Origin: Rhynchopus euleeides
Taxonomy: Eukaryota; Euglenozoa; Diplonemea; Diplonemida; Diplonemidae
Length of the DNA: 64,000 nt
Direction: 5' to 3'
Assembly (NCBI GenBank): GCA_963210315.1
Contig: OY723241.1
Location: 1,488,001 to 1,552,000, forward strand
A model generated the notes under the pieces. It made no database searches. It was not told where the DNA came from and worked only from the letters and a program-made list of their open reading frames with translations. The first letter of the stretch is position 1. Every line of letters begins with the position of its first letter. This document shows positions 13,778-25,090 of this stretch, one piece after another. The translations under genes were made by a program, and so were the position numbers.

Positions 13778-15722
13778 ACACGGTGAGACAACCGGGGGGT
13801 GGTGGGTCGGGTCGGGTTGGGTTGGGTCGGGGCGGGTGGTGAGAAGTGAGGGCAGCAGGGGGGGTCTAAAGAACGGGGATGGGGTGGGTGGGGAGGTGTC
13901 GTTAGGGGGGGATACAAGATAAAAACATACCCCCCCCCTCCGTGGCCTGGGGATGGGGGTCGGGACGTGGGTTGAGGTCTCTTCTCTTCTCGTCTCGGGT
14001 GGGGTGGGGTGGGTGAGTGGGTTTCCTTCTTTGCAATCACGCTGGGCGTGGGAGTGGCAGTGGTGGTGGTGTGTGCGGTTTGAGCGGAACAGCGGGTATC
14101 GCACCGAAGAAAGGAGGTCTGAGCATTGCGATCAGTTGTGCGATCAGCTCCGTCTCTTATCACTCTGGGATATCCGTGCGCCGATCTCAGCTCCAAAAGG
14201 CCCTCTATCTCTCTCTCTTGCGAGCGCAGCACTTAATTATTGTCCGTCCATGGGTATTTTGCTTCTCTGCCTAGCTTTTCTGTTTAGTCTGATTGCAGGC
14301 CAGCACGCCATGCTGCACGCCCATAGCGCAGAGCTCTGCCCGTTGCAAGCGTCAAACCAGTGCAATATGTCATCACTCTGTATCTCCGTTGGTTTCTGGA
14401 TTCAAGAAAGCGGTGTAGAAGATATGGATTGCCAACGCCATTTAAAACTTCTACGAGTTACGGGCGACGAAGCGGTGTGTGCCGGTCGCGACGTAACGAC
14501 AAACCATCCGCCTGCAATAAAAGAATGGACGTGCCGTCTTTTTCTGCCATCAGCCCCCCCTCCCAGACGCACCCCTTCTTTCTTCTAAAACTGAGCAACT
14601 CTGGCGGAGGGGTAGTTTTGGAATCTAACAAACGCACCGCCCAAACTGCAGTTCGGTTCAGGCTGCAAGGAGAGGGGGTGGGCGGCGGTGCCCAGTGTGT
14701 CTGGAAGTGTTGCTTTGCGCTCTTCATAATTTTCTAAGTTTTTTTCACATTTTTTGCCGGCACCAAGACACCCCCGTTCCTTTTCTGTTTCTCTGGGCGC
14801 ACCCGAGTGCGCACGCCGTAGCGCCTGATCTGTGGGAGGGTTTTGCAAGAAAATCCAGGCCCGCAGATTTTGAGCGCCTTCACACAGCAACAGTAGGGTG
14901 TTGAATGTGTTTTTTGTTCCAACAACGGGCGACTGCCAGGTGGAATGATGGGGCGTGCCAGGCATTTGCCGTCACACACAGTTCCTCGTGTGCTTGTCAA
15001 ACTACACCGCAGTTCCGCAGGCAAAAATCAGAATCTGTGTCACGTGTATTTTGTCAGGTTTGCTTGCTTAACAGGGCGGGCAGCCAACCCTTCTGGAAGG
15101 GGGCGCATGCTTGTGTGCGTCTGTTGTGCCACCTGTTGTGTGCCTTACGCCGACACAGTCTGGCAGAGCAAGGGCTTCGTTGTGCATTTTTTTCGTTCAG
15201 GCCAAACAGTGTTGCATTGTGATGTTGACTTAAGATGGGGCATTGATGCCAGCCATGTTTTTAACAGGTGCCCAGTCACCCCAATCAGGCTGCGTGGTAA
15301 GTAAGTCTTCATCCCGAGAGAGGCGGTCGGGTGGGCGGGGTTGGGGGCGGGGCGGGGGGGTGCGGGTGGGTGGGCAAATGGAGATGCTCTCGTCGCATCC
15401 TAATACAAAAGATTCTATTCTAAAAAAAAGTATTCTTCTAAGAACCGGAACCCCTTAACACGGTGGGAAACAGAGATGCGTAATACAAGCCCCCCCTGCT
15501 GATGCACACGCCCCCCTCCCGTCGCCCCCACCCTCTCTCTCCCCCTCTTGCTTTATTCCAGGTTACCATGCAAATTTTCCTCTGGAGGTACGTGGCTGAA
15601 GGCTCCCAGACTTTTCCCGATGCAAACGCCATTTCTTGGTGTGAATGTGACCCACACAGCGTCTGCCCCCCTACCTCCCCCCGTGTCCACCACTCCGACA
15701 GGGTCTTTCCCATCCCAGACAC
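13778..15722. other. Intergenic, no gene recognised
   Basis: Begins with a GGGTC/GGGTT-rich run after the RuvB-like 2 stop. No coding frame with conserved content. Positions 14926-15025 resemble 802-915, indicating a diverged dispersed repeat. A polypyrimidine stretch lies just upstream of the next start (about 15500-15560). Confidence 0.5.
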
Positions 15723-16037
15723 ATGCCTTCTATCCAGACGCAGACGACTTTCGATGATGAGCTCATCCAAGAGAAGTACGAGCTTGATCTGCACATGAAA
15801 GACATGACGACACGTATTCAGATCTTAAATGAGCGGATGCGCACCCTGGAGGGGAACCTGGGTGGGTTGGATAACTCGGTCCAGGCAGCTCAGGTGGTCC
15901 TGAATAACCTGCTCGCAGTGTGTATAGTGGTTCACACCAATTGTGATGCGTTGGTGCTGAACGGCATGCAGTGCCTGGAGTACTTCCAGAAGAAGGCCGG
16001 CGAGATTCTGGGATTGGTGACGAGGTGGCTGAAATAG
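15723..16037 (+). CDS. Small helical/coiled-coil protein, function unknown
   Basis: 104 residues, opening MPSIQTQTTFDDELI. Residues about 12-60 form a heptad-rich helix (ERMRTLEGNLGGLD) and the rest is predicted helical with no membrane or zinc signature. The LN..M..LE.NL pattern faintly recalls the Dam1 subunit of the DASH kinetochore complex, but the match is too weak to name it; BLOC-1 or prefoldin-like helical subunits are equally possible. There may be an unseen upstream exon. It lies between RuvB-like 2 and the aldo/keto reductase on the same strand. Confidence 0.5.
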   Translation: MPSIQTQTTFDDELIQEKYELDLHMKDMTTRIQILNERMRTLEGNLGGLDNSVQAAQVVLNNLLAVCIVVHTNCDALVLNGMQCLEYFQKKAGEILGLVTRWLK

Positions 16038-16448
16038 GGGGGAAGAAGGGAAATCGTAACGTCGTGGCAACGTGATACATATCAGCTGACTGAGGCCGGC
16101 ACAGAGAACGTAGCTTGTAAAGACAGGTTAGCGCCTAGCTTTATGGATATTAGGTTTTCCACAAAGTGGGCAAGGGCCAGGCAGGCTCCGATATATCTTG
16201 CCAATCCTTGAGACGATACCAACATCGGGATCGGTCACAAGGGGACCATTGCCCACATCAATCTCTGAGACGCCCATATTCTGCCACAGCATCCGTGCCT
16301 CAGGCTCCCAGCCATTTCCCCCTGGAAAACCTCTAGACACACAGCGCAAACCCCCTTAGCCCCACATATAACGCTGCTCATGCCACACACCACGCCACCC
16401 CCACAGGGCACACACACACCCCGCCCCCAACACACTACCACCACCACC
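16038..16448. other. Short intergenic region
   Basis: No gene seen. The last 70 bp are A/C-rich with CACACAC and CCACCACC runs, directly before the reductase start; likely promoter and 5' UTR. Confidence 0.5.
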
Positions 16449-17645
16449 ATGTCTGACTGGAAGCGCCCGGAGACGTTTGTGGAGGGGTTCCACGATGAGG
16501 AAGAGGTGCGGAAGATGGAGTACCGGGACCTCCCCAACGTCGGGCGCGTCAGCGTGCTCGCCTTCGGTGCCAGCGGGCTGGGCGGCATGCACACGGCAGG
16601 GGAGGGCACAGGGGTTCTCGACGCTGCAGGCCTGAAGCAGGAGGCCTCCTCTGTGTGGTGGCAGGAGGACCCCGAGTCGGACGTCCAGCGCGCACGCGAG
16701 GTGCTCCTGATCTACCTGAAGGCGGGTGGCAACCTCATCGACGCAGCACACTGGTACGGGCAGGGCAAGGCCGAGCGTCTCCTGGGGCGTGCGCTGGAGG
16801 GCATCCCTCGTAAGGCTTACTACCTCACCACCAAGATCGGGCGCTATGCGAAGAACCCTTCGGAGATGTTCGACTTCACATACGAGCGTACCCTGCAGGC
16901 TGTGAAGGACTCCCTCAAGAGGCTCCGTGTTGAATACGTCGATGTGATGCAGGTGCATGACCCTGAGTACGCCCCTGACATGCACCCGGAGGAGGGGTCG
17001 GAGATCATCGTCCACCAGACAATCAAGGCGCTGCACCACGCCAAGGAGAAGGGCATGACACGCCTGGTCGGCATGACGGGGTACCCCATCGAGACGCAGG
17101 CGGTGCTGATCCGGAAGTGCCACGAAGCGGGGCTGCCTGTGCACACCTCACTCACCTACTGCCGGTACACACTCATCGACAGGTCGCTGATGGACAGCAC
17201 GTATTGGGCGACCTGTCAGGAGTTGGGTGTTGGGCTGATCAACGCATCCCCGATCTCGATGGGGCTGCTGATGAACAGGGACCCCCCCGGCTGGCACCCG
17301 TGCCCCTCGGAGAAGAAGGCGGTGTGCAAGGAGGCGACGGACTACTGCAGGGAGAGCGGGGTGGACATCTCGAAGCTGGCGATCCACTTCGTGCTGCGTG
17401 AGAAGCAGATCCCCACCACGCTGTTCTCCACGACGAGCGTGGAGCGGGCGAAGAGCAACGTCGCCACCGTGCAGGAGACCCTTTCGGACAAGGAGGAGGA
17501 GTGCCTTGAGCACATCCTTGAGAACATCTTCAAGCCGCACGGGCACATCTCCTGGGAGGGCATCGAGGTGGGGCAGTTCTGGGAGACGACATCGAAGGAG
17601 GATGCTCTGAAAAGGCACGCCGCAACCACCTCCACCGAGGGGTGA
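16449..17645 (+). CDS. Aldo/keto reductase, L-galactose dehydrogenase-like
   Basis: 398 residues, one exon. I chose the ATG in CCACCACCATGTCTGAC because upstream in-frame codons are only low-complexity Pro/Thr. The NAD(P)-dependent aldo/keto reductase barrel is complete: MEYRDLPNVGRVSVLAFGAS opens the barrel, and the catalytic tetrad is Asp98 and Tyr103 (IDAAHWYG), Lys129 (YLTTKIG) and His170 (MQVHD). SYCRY-like LTYCRYTLID, NASPISMGLL and PPGWHP match the plant L-galactose/fungal arabinose dehydrogenase group, whose members oxidise aldoses at C1. An insertion of about 30 residues (about 50-80) follows strand 1. The exact sugar cannot be deduced. Confidence 0.93.
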   Translation: MSDWKRPETFVEGFHDEEEVRKMEYRDLPNVGRVSVLAFGASGLGGMHTAGEGTGVLDAAGLKQEASSVWWQEDPESDVQRAREVLLIYLKAGGNLIDAAHWYGQGKAERLLGRALEGIPRKAYYLTTKIGRYAKNPSEMFDFTYERTLQAVKDSLKRLRVEYVDVMQVHDPEYAPDMHPEEGSEIIVHQTIKALHHAKEKGMTRLVGMTGYPIETQAVLIRKCHEAGLPVHTSLTYCRYTLIDRSLMDSTYWATCQELGVGLINASPISMGLLMNRDPPGWHPCPSEKKAVCKEATDYCRESGVDISKLAIHFVLREKQIPTTLFSTTSVERAKSNVATVQETLSDKEEECLEHILENIFKPHGHISWEGIEVGQFWETTSKEDALKRHAATTSTEG

Positions 17646-17763
17646 GAAGGCAAGAGCACGATGCGGGCTGGGTCGGGCTGAGATAGCGGGGTGTGTGGGT
17701 GTCTGTGTTTGGGCATTTGTGGTTCAGAGTTTCGTAGGTGATGTGTTCTGCTGAGGGTGAGAT

Positions 17764-17779
17764 GTGTGTGTGTGTGTGT
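17764..17779. repeat. (GT)8 microsatellite at the 3' junction of LINE copy 2
   Basis: Directly abuts the 3' end of the LINE; a matching (TG)n tract abuts its 5' junction (26034-26051). Confidence 0.85.
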
Positions 17780-17839
17780 AGTGATAGTGGTTTTAAGTGG
17801 GTAACCCTGCGCGGATCTGTGCCCACTCCCCGCCCACCC

Positions 17840-20526
17840 CTACGTCACAGCGGATGCCCCACTCGGGTTAGAGTGTGGGGCCAACTCAGTGCCACTCCGA
17901 GGAGGGCGTGAGGCATAGCCAGCGTGGTGCGTGCCGCAACAGTGTGTGAGTGATTTCGCACTGCTGTGGCAGTCCCCGCACCGGCCCATGCGATGCGTCT
18001 TGCAAAATTCCATGGTGACTTGCAAGCCGTCGTTCTTCCCGTGGTGGTCCCGGCAGCAGTCCTCTTCCGAGTGGCGCCGGCGCCGGCAGTCCACGCAGCG
18101 GGGTTTCCAGTGCAGAGCGCAGGTAAGCATCTTCGCGTTCCGTCTGGCTCCAGGGGGGGCAGTCCGGGGAGCAGCGCCCCGTCGTTCCCATGACCGTCCT
18201 GTCCGGGCGTTGGCTTGCCGGCTGCTGGCAGTCCATTGCTGGGCCGCTTGCTGCCACCCCTCTGGGTAGTGGGGCTGCGGTGCGAAGGTTGCGGCCCACG
18301 CCATGCCGCGGGAGTGGAAGGCTGTGTCCCGCTGGTTCAAGCCCGGGCCTGCCGTGTGCGCTTGGAGGCTGCGCATCACCGACTCGGTGGCTGGGCTGAG
18401 CTGGGCTCTCCTGGACAGGCCCCCTGCCACGGTTCCCCCGATCGCGGTGAGGACAGTGGAGCTCGCAGTGTGGCCACAGTGCCATGGTTGCTTGGAAGTC
18501 TTGCGCACCACCTCGCAGAGCTGCCTCAACGAGTGAGCCTTGCCCAGGATGCTCTTCTGGAAGGCTGCGAAGTCCTGCCGCAGCTGCTCCTGCGAGGTCT
18601 CCCCCTGCCTCTCAGCCTCGTCCATGGCGGCGTTGCTGAGGGCGTCCGCATCGACGTTGAGCTCCCGTTTCACGTGCTCATACGTAAGGGTGATCCGGGG
18701 CCCGAGGTCGGCAGCCAGCCGTGCCGTGCTGAGGAAGAGGGGGCGGAGGGATTTATCGCGGCAAACCGCTTCCCCTTTTAGGTGTCGCAGCACCACCTGC
18801 GAGTCACCCCGCACCGTAACGTTCCCCTCAGGGGGCGGGTCGCCCCTTCTGAGCAGCCGTAGGCCCGCTCGAACCCCTTCGTACTCAGCGATGTTGTTGC
18901 TGCGTACGTTCAGCAGAGGGAGGATCTCTTCCGACACCTTGAGGCCGTCTCGGTAGAGCACCGCACCTGCACCCGCCAGGGCGAAGGGGGTGCCGTTGTC
19001 CCTTGCTCCGCCGTCGAAGTAGAGGGTGAGCCCCGGGGCTGTGTCCTCGGGGATGCGTGGGCGGGCCTCCCGCGGCCCCCTCTCAGGGGGGTCAGGTGTG
19101 TGGGGGCGGATGCGGCGCGTTTCGACTTCTGGGAGGGTGAGGCCGGTCGACAGCTCAAAGTCGACAGCCAACTCCATGAGGGTCACGGTGTGCTCCCCTC
19201 CCTGCGGCCCCCATTTCAGGCCCCGCAGCCAGTCGCAGAGGGCCACCCACAGCTCCGGGGGGCGCTTGCCCCACGTCTGTTTGACAGTGGACGGCGCCCG
19301 CACAGGGATGCAGGCCCGTTCGGGGTTGGGCGTGCACCACCCCCATGGATAGTGAAGGGTGCGGTGGTGGCGCGCGGAGCGGTCGAGCAGTCCATCTTTC
19401 TCCTGCCGCGCCGAGAGGATTGCAATGAAGTAGCGGTGCAGCTGCGCCACTATATCCACCCTGCGTGCGAAGGATAGTGGCAGGGGCTGCCTGTCCTCCG
19501 GGATGCCGTGTCTAAAGGCGGGCGCCACCCCGCATAACGCCAAGCAAGGTGGCCAGGTTGACCGGTCCACAGCCGTAATGGGGTGGTTTTGTCGGATTGG
19601 GTCCCACGCGGAGCACTCCCACCATAGGTGCATCACCGTCTCGGGGGTGCCTGCGTTGCAGTATCGGCAGATCCCGCCCTGCCCCGTGCGCCCTCGGACA
19701 GGCACCGCCCCTGCAATGACGGAACGAAGGAGGCCCCGTTGGTATCCCGTGACCGCGGCGCCCTCTCCCTCCAGGACGCAGCGTGTGGCTTGCCCGTCGA
19801 TGCCGTGCTGAGCGCCCGCAAAGTCGTCACGACGACCAGCCAGCGCCTTGGCCACCTGTGTACGTAGGGCCTGGCGGAGGTCATGAGCGAAGATCCCCCA
19901 TCCGCTCGTTGTTGCTGCGGTGGGGTCGAAGACTATGCTCCGTCCCGCTTCATCAGTGTAAGATAGGGTGGTCGCCGTGCTCCAGCTCCATCCTATCCAC
20001 CGAAGGGCCGCTCGGAAAAGCGCGAAGGGGCCTGTCCCTGTAAGCCTCACTCTGCTATCCCAAGCCGTCTCAGACAGAACCCTGCAGCGGCCCCACTTCT
20101 TGACCTGCATGGCCCAGGTGGTGATCTGCCGGTAGCGGGGGGCGACGGCGGGGTCCACCCGATGTGCATGGTGGAGGACATCCAGCACAGCCTCCCGCGC
20201 CCTGCGGGGGGGTCCGGACCACAGCGCGGCGACGAAGAGCCCCCTCCATCGCCTGATGTCGGCGTCCTCCCAGCGGGTGACCAGGGCGTCGTAGTAGAGC
20301 CTGGACCCCGCTGTCATCGCTGCTGCCTGCCCCTTCCACTGCACCGGTAGGGGCAGTGCCGAGGTCCTGCGCAGGTTCTGCTCTGCGCCCTCTTTTCGGC
20401 GGGCGACGCGCTCCGATTTGGGCACCTCGGGTCCCTCGAGCGGGCGCGCATGCAGCATGGCCCCGAGGCAGTCGAAGCTTTCGCGCTGTCGAAGGGGGGT
20501 AGCCGTGCCGTCCCGTGTCCGGTAGA
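17840..20526 (-). pseudogene. LINE copy 2: RT thumb, RNase H and zinc tail
   Basis: Uninterrupted reading frame of nearly 900 codons cut off at its N-terminal side by the hAT insertion. RNase H is recognisable from YFDGGARDNG, NNIAEYEG, RGDSQVVL and DADALSN, which supply the D-E-D-D set. The C-terminus carries two copies of C-x2-H-x4-C-x2-C-x9-CC-x2-HH, with spacing identical to the full-length copy. Confidence 0.9.
20519..20526. repeat. hAT target-site duplication, left
   Basis: CCGGTAGA, repeated at 25406-25413. Confidence 0.92.
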
Positions 20527-20848
20527 CAAAGATGGAAAAATACACTGACCCAAAATAATAAAATACAAAATAATTTGGTGCCCCTGATTTACCCCTTTTT
20601 CACTACGCACAAACTACGCAATCTGGGGGGGGGGGGTCTCGCTTTTTGGTCCCCCCCCAGTTTTTTTTGGTCCCCCTTTCTGTGTGGCTACTGAGACAGG
20701 ACTGGAGGCACTGCGCTGACCGAGCAAAAAATTATTGCCAGAACTCACTATACACCGTACGAAAGAACGCACGACATGTGGGGCGGGACTCCAGAAACAC
20801 CTGAGAAGGAAGTGAGTTCCAGGAGCCGCGTAGAACACCCTCGAGATT

Positions 20849-21166
20849 GTGAATGATGATACGATCACAGCCTTCAGGGCGCTGCGAGGTGCCACCCTGA
20901 AGGTGGCCCTTGACATCAAGGAGAGCGTCGGCCGAGGGGTCGACGAAAAGCTGAAGAAGGCGCTACTGGCACTGGATCCCGCGGGGTATACGGAGGTCAC
21001 CGCCACACAGGCAACCTCCGCTGACAACGTCCAGGAGACGTTATCCGAGGGGATCACAACGGCACTAGAGATCTGTGTCACGGGATCCAGGCGCCCACTC
21101 TCCCTCGACGGTCTGGGGATTGTTGTTGGGTATGGTGTCGTTTCCTGCAGCTGCAAAAAAGCGTAG
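20849..21166 (+). CDS. 105-residue ORF of element J, unknown
   Basis: Opens MNDDTITAFRALRG and is predicted mostly helical with DIKESVGRGVDEKLKKAL. No family recognised. It may be an exon or remnant of a larger element protein; coding status is uncertain. Confidence 0.35.
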   Translation: MNDDTITAFRALRGATLKVALDIKESVGRGVDEKLKKALLALDPAGYTEVTATQATSADNVQETLSEGITTALEICVTGSRRPLSLDGLGIVVGYGVVSCSCKKA

Positions 21167-21246
21167 CAACTGTGCTTCCTTCTTCCTTAATGATGCGTTG
21201 ACGCTTCCACCCGGAGGAGCTGAAGCAGGCACCGCTTAATGATGCG

Positions 21247-21462
21247 TTGATGCTTCCACCCGACGAGCTGAATCAGGCACCGCGCCAAAGGGCACCCCCA
21301 AAGAGACCTGCAAAGACTGCGTCGAAACCCGCACCGAAGGCTGCCAGCGCTGCAGCACCTGAAGAACCTGCAGCACCTGCAGCACCTGCAGCACCTGAAG
21401 CGCCTGCACCCTCACTGACCCCGGAACAGCAAGAACTCCTTGAGTTTGGGGTCCCGGCATAG
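21247..21462 (+). pseudogene. Pro/Ala-rich C-terminal frame of element J
   Basis: Ends with SLTPEQQELLEFGVPA and a stop, preceded by AP/AAP repeats. The same ending recurs in reverse orientation at 63906-64000, so this frame is shared by the family. Its true start is not visible. Confidence 0.4.
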
Positions 21463-21553
21463 AGACAGAGAATGGCTGAGTAAATCAAAAAATGAGACCC
21501 CCCCCCCTTTTCACTACGCACAAACTACGCAATATGGGGTCGTCAGGGGCACC

Positions 21554-21816
21554 AATTAAATACAATAAAATACAATAAAATACAATAAAATACAATAAAA
21601 TACAATAAAATACAATAAAATACAATAAAATACAATAAAATACAATAAAATACAATAAAATACAATAAAATACAATAAAATACAATAAAATACAATAAAA
21701 TACAATAAAATACAATAAAATACAATAAAATACAATAAAATACAATAAAATACAATAAAATACAATAAAATACAATAAAATACAATAAAATACAATAAAA
21801 TACAATAAAATACAAT
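21554..21816. repeat. Decanucleotide array (AATAAAATAC)n, left block
   Basis: About 26 near-perfect tandem units. Shorter runs of the same unit lie beside both hAT TIRs (20541-20570 and 25284-25390), so the array is an expansion of the hAT subterminal repeat. Confidence 0.95.
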
Positions 21817-21925
21817 GGGGGCCCTCGCTACCAAGTGTGACTGAGTGAGAAAAAGTGAGAAGTCAGCCATGTTTGGCTGACAACTGACGACTCGTGACTC
21901 ACAGTGACTCGTAGCGAGGGCCCCC
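21817..21925. mobile_element. 109-bp MITE K, copy 1
   Basis: TIRs GGGGGCCCTCGCTAC and GTAGCGAGGGCCCCC, with AAT repeated on both sides, inserted in the decanucleotide array. It contains TGACTGAGTGAGAAAAAGTGAG, shared (within a few bases) with copy 2 at 62191-62388. Confidence 0.85.
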
Positions 21926-22068
21926 AATAAAATACAATAAAATACAATAAAATACAATAAAATACAATAAAATACAATAAAATACAATAAAATACAATAA
22001 AATACAATAAAATACAATAAAATACAATAAAATACAATAAAATACAATAAAATACAATAAAATACATA
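21926..22068. repeat. Decanucleotide array (AATAAAATAC)n, right block
   Basis: About 14 units, continuous with the left block before the MITE inserted. Confidence 0.95.
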
Positions 22069-22073
22069 ATATA

Positions 22074-22402
22074 CCGTATACGTAAATATTTTGGAACGTA
22101 AATATTATGGAACGTAAATATTTTGGAACGCTGGTGGGTTGGCGTTCCAGATTTTTTTCGTTCCATAATATTTACAGGGCTTTCTGCGACTCGGGGACTT
22201 GGACCAGGTGATCGGACGGCATGCAGAGTCCCTGACGGGACCTACTCGTGCACTTTTCGCGCGATTCCTGACGCAAGCCGTCCTCACCACCGAGTCCCCA
22301 ACTGGCCCTGTAAATATTTTGGAACGTAAATATTATGGAACGGACCGGCCAAAAATGGGCCCGTTCCATAATATTTACGTTCCATAATATTTACGTATAC
22401 GG
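22074..22402. mobile_element. TA-site TIR element F, complete copy
   Basis: Bordered by TA (22072-22073 and 22403-22404). TIRs CCGTATACGTAAATATTTTG and complement, each with two to three repeats of GGAACGTAAATATT. Internal inverted blocks GTTCCATAATATTTAC. No coding capacity. The partial copy at 4737 matches its left third. Confidence 0.85.
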
Positions 22403-22404
22403 TA

Positions 22405-23121
22405 ATACACAGGCAAGGCCTGGTGGGTGACTCTCTGCGATCTCTCAGAATCTAAACGCCGGGTGGGGGATTTCCTGGGATGAGGTGCCGCTCTATTGGA
22501 GAGGGGGCCCGGTGCCTGCGCGCGTCCTGTCGTTTTGTAGCTGCTTGGCGGGGCTAGCGCAGCAGGTCCTACTTTTGCTTCTTCGGGCTCTTCACATGGA
22601 ACATGTACTACACGAACATCAATAGGGCAAACAAACCGCGCACTGGTCGGGGTTGAGCGGCTCGTGACTCTGTGCTGGCGGCAAAAAGAGGCTGCAGTCT
22701 ACCATTCACAGGGGCAGCCTGAGGAAGAAAGGATGAAGCTGGGGAACCACATGGTCCGAAGAGGAGTAAGGCACCCACAGGGGGCACGCTCTGGGACCCG
22801 GGCGAGGAAGGGGCCAGCTTCACCGGGAAAATCAGAAAAATCTAAAAAGTCACAGCACTATTCAGAAGCAACCGCTATTTGCCTGTATTTTGTTGATGCG
22901 TCGACGCTTCTACACACAAACCCTGAAATGATAATCAGGGGCTGGTGTAGAGCACGCTTGGATGATTGCTGTGGTGGGTGACTTTCTGCTCACACGAGTG
23001 CAACAAATAAAGGAGTATCGACGGCCAAGAGATTGCGTGGAGAGACGAACGAACAACTCCTGACCCCGCCCCACACACAACGCGCAACACACAACACAAT
23101 CCCCCACCCACCGAAGTATCC
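22405..23121. other. hAT 3' region, non-coding
   Basis: Downstream of the transposase stop. Positions about 22498-22615 are related to 4118-4250 inside element E. No other feature recognised. Confidence 0.5.
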
Positions 23122-25090
23122 TCAGTCCCACGACGTCTCGCTGCCACTCTCCTCGTCCGCCTCACCCGCATCCGCGTTGACGCCGCCGCTCTCTCCCGCT
23201 GCCGGTGGGTCCTGCTCGTCGATCACCATCATATTCTTTTCGTCGTTCTCCAGTTCTTCGAGGTTCCACCACCCTTCCTCCACGACGGTCTTCTTCGCCT
23301 TCAGGCTGCGGTGCACAAGCGTGAGCTTGTGGGTTTTCGCAGCCGTCAGGCGGTGGCGGCGGTGCTCCGACATCCAGCCCATCGTCGAAAAAACTCTTTC
23401 TGCGGCGCTGGTGGATGCGGGGATGCGAGTGAGGATCGCAGCGAGGGGAGCGACCTGCGACGTCGGGTGGAGTTGTGCAACAGTCTTCCACCACTGGCAC
23501 GCCTTTCTTCCCTGCGCAAGGTCCCAGAGGGAATCATCATCAAAACCCCCCGTTCGTGTTATGAGCTCTAGGAGCTCGGCTGCAGCCTCTGCGTTTTTGA
23601 CCTTCTTGATGAAGGCCTGCGCCGCCTTCCTGACATCCAGCTTCAGCGTAAACTCCTTGATGAAGGTCGGTTGCTTCTCACGATCAGGGGCGAAGAAGAG
23701 TGGCGTCAGTGCTGTTGCTGCGCAGAGCCACCCCTGTTCGTGGGTGGTATACTTCTGCAGTCTCTTTTTCACCTTTTCCGTCACTGCGGCCAGCTTGGCC
23801 TTGTTCGCAGCGGAGGTGAGGTTGCAGGCGTTGAGGCAGTCGATGAGGTATGAAAGTGCCGGAATGATCATCCCAGCGGTGCATCCGTCCTGCTCAAGGA
23901 AGTTCATCACCTCCCCGACACCTGCCACAAAGGGTTTCAAGCCCATGAACACACCCCAGAACGTCGCGTCGAGCACCTTGCCGATTTCTGGGCAGGAGGA
24001 GCACACCGCCTCCTCTTGGTTCATGAGCAGCAGCGCGTTGCGGTTCTCTTCAACTTCCTTCCACACAGTTGAGAACGTGTGCCACCTCGTCACCGCCGGC
24101 TTCACCATCTTCTTTGATTTGCGGCGCCCGCACTGCTGTTGTTTCTCCGCATACGTTTTGGATAGAAACTCGACGTTGCGCAATTGTGATGACAGCGCAG
24201 AGAGAAGTGCGGCGACGAAGTGGAACTCGTTCTTCGCCTCGCGCTTCCTTTCCGTCCTCACCCCGATGCAGTCGTTGAGCGCACGTGCTACCGTGTGACA
24301 CGCGCAGATGCACACGAACGGCGTCTGCCTGCCTGCTTCTGTCTGGAACGCCTTGAACAGATTGGCCGAAGCAACGGCTGTGGAGTCCCCGTCGACAAGG
24401 ATGGCTACGATCTTCCCCAACACCTGCTCGTGTATCTTCTTGAGGTGGCCCAAGAACTCCGTCGCCCGGTGCCGCTTCTCGCTCAGCACACCCGACTGGA
24501 GTAGCACCGGGCTACCATCCCCAATCGCAGTGACTGCGAAGACCTTCTCCGACCGGTCGTTCTTCCACACATCGCACATGATGGCGATGTGAGCTGCGGC
24601 GAGGAGGTCTTTCATTTGAGGCTCCGCTTCTTCTTTGTGGATGCGATCCAACCACTTCGTTCCCAGCGAATGGCGCTTGGGGAAGAAGAGCTCCGGGGAT
24701 AACCCCGGGCGGGTTGCGTTCAACGCCTCGAGGAAGAGCTTGTCTTCCACGTGGCTGAACGGTGTGCCTGAGCCAAAAAAAAATCTGGCCCAGGCAGCAA
24801 CGATCGCATCCTTCTCGGCGACCGTGGGGGTGGGGCATGCGTGCGATCTTCGGCAGCGCCTTTCCCTCTGGTGTTCTTGATGCAGGGCGCTTTGCGGGGG
24901 TCGGCGCAGTATCCTCAGCCTTCAGCTCGTCCTTGGCGGCACTGCTGATCTTCTCGCATAGGCGGAGGTGCGCCTTCATGCGGGTGCCGCTCGTCGCCTT
25001 GACAAGTTCATCGCAGAACTTGCATTTTCTCCCCCCCGCTGCTTCACTAAAGTGCTTCTGTGACCAGCAGGCTCTCCTTCCCGCGGGCAT
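23122..25090 (-). pseudogene. hAT transposase (BED finger, RNase H-like core, hATC)
   Basis: The first ATG opens MPAGRRACWSQKHF, followed by a BED zinc finger (CKFCDELV...HLRLC). A one-base frame change near 24.83 kb separates this from the main frame, which runs AEKDAIVAAWARFFFGSGTP through IAIMCDVWKND and VAILVDGDSTA (likely catalytic Asp residues) to the C-terminal dimerisation block IPASTSAAERVFSTMGWMS. All hAT landmarks are present. The frame change could be inactivating or a sequencing error in this copy; no GT...AG intron explains it. Confidence 0.9.

Larger units (their letters stand above)
20577..21553. mobile_element. Small TIR element J, copy 1, inside the hAT
   Basis: Ends (T)GGTGCCCCTGA and TCAGGGGCACC(A); a 3-bp ATT duplication is possible. 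Next to each terminus is an ACTACGCACAAACTACGCAAT block, present in opposite orientations relative to the TIRs. C/G homopolymers flank the interior. A second copy enters the window's right edge at 63808. Inside are a 105-codon frame (20849-21166), a tandem duplicate of about 50 bp (about 21187-21288) and a Pro/Ala-rich frame ending at 21462. No transposase is recognisable; class unknown. Confidence 0.65.

Noticed and set aside
21485-22166. Long - strand frames of repeating YFIVFYCILL
   Set aside because: They are translations of the AATAAAATAC array, open in every frame, not proteins.
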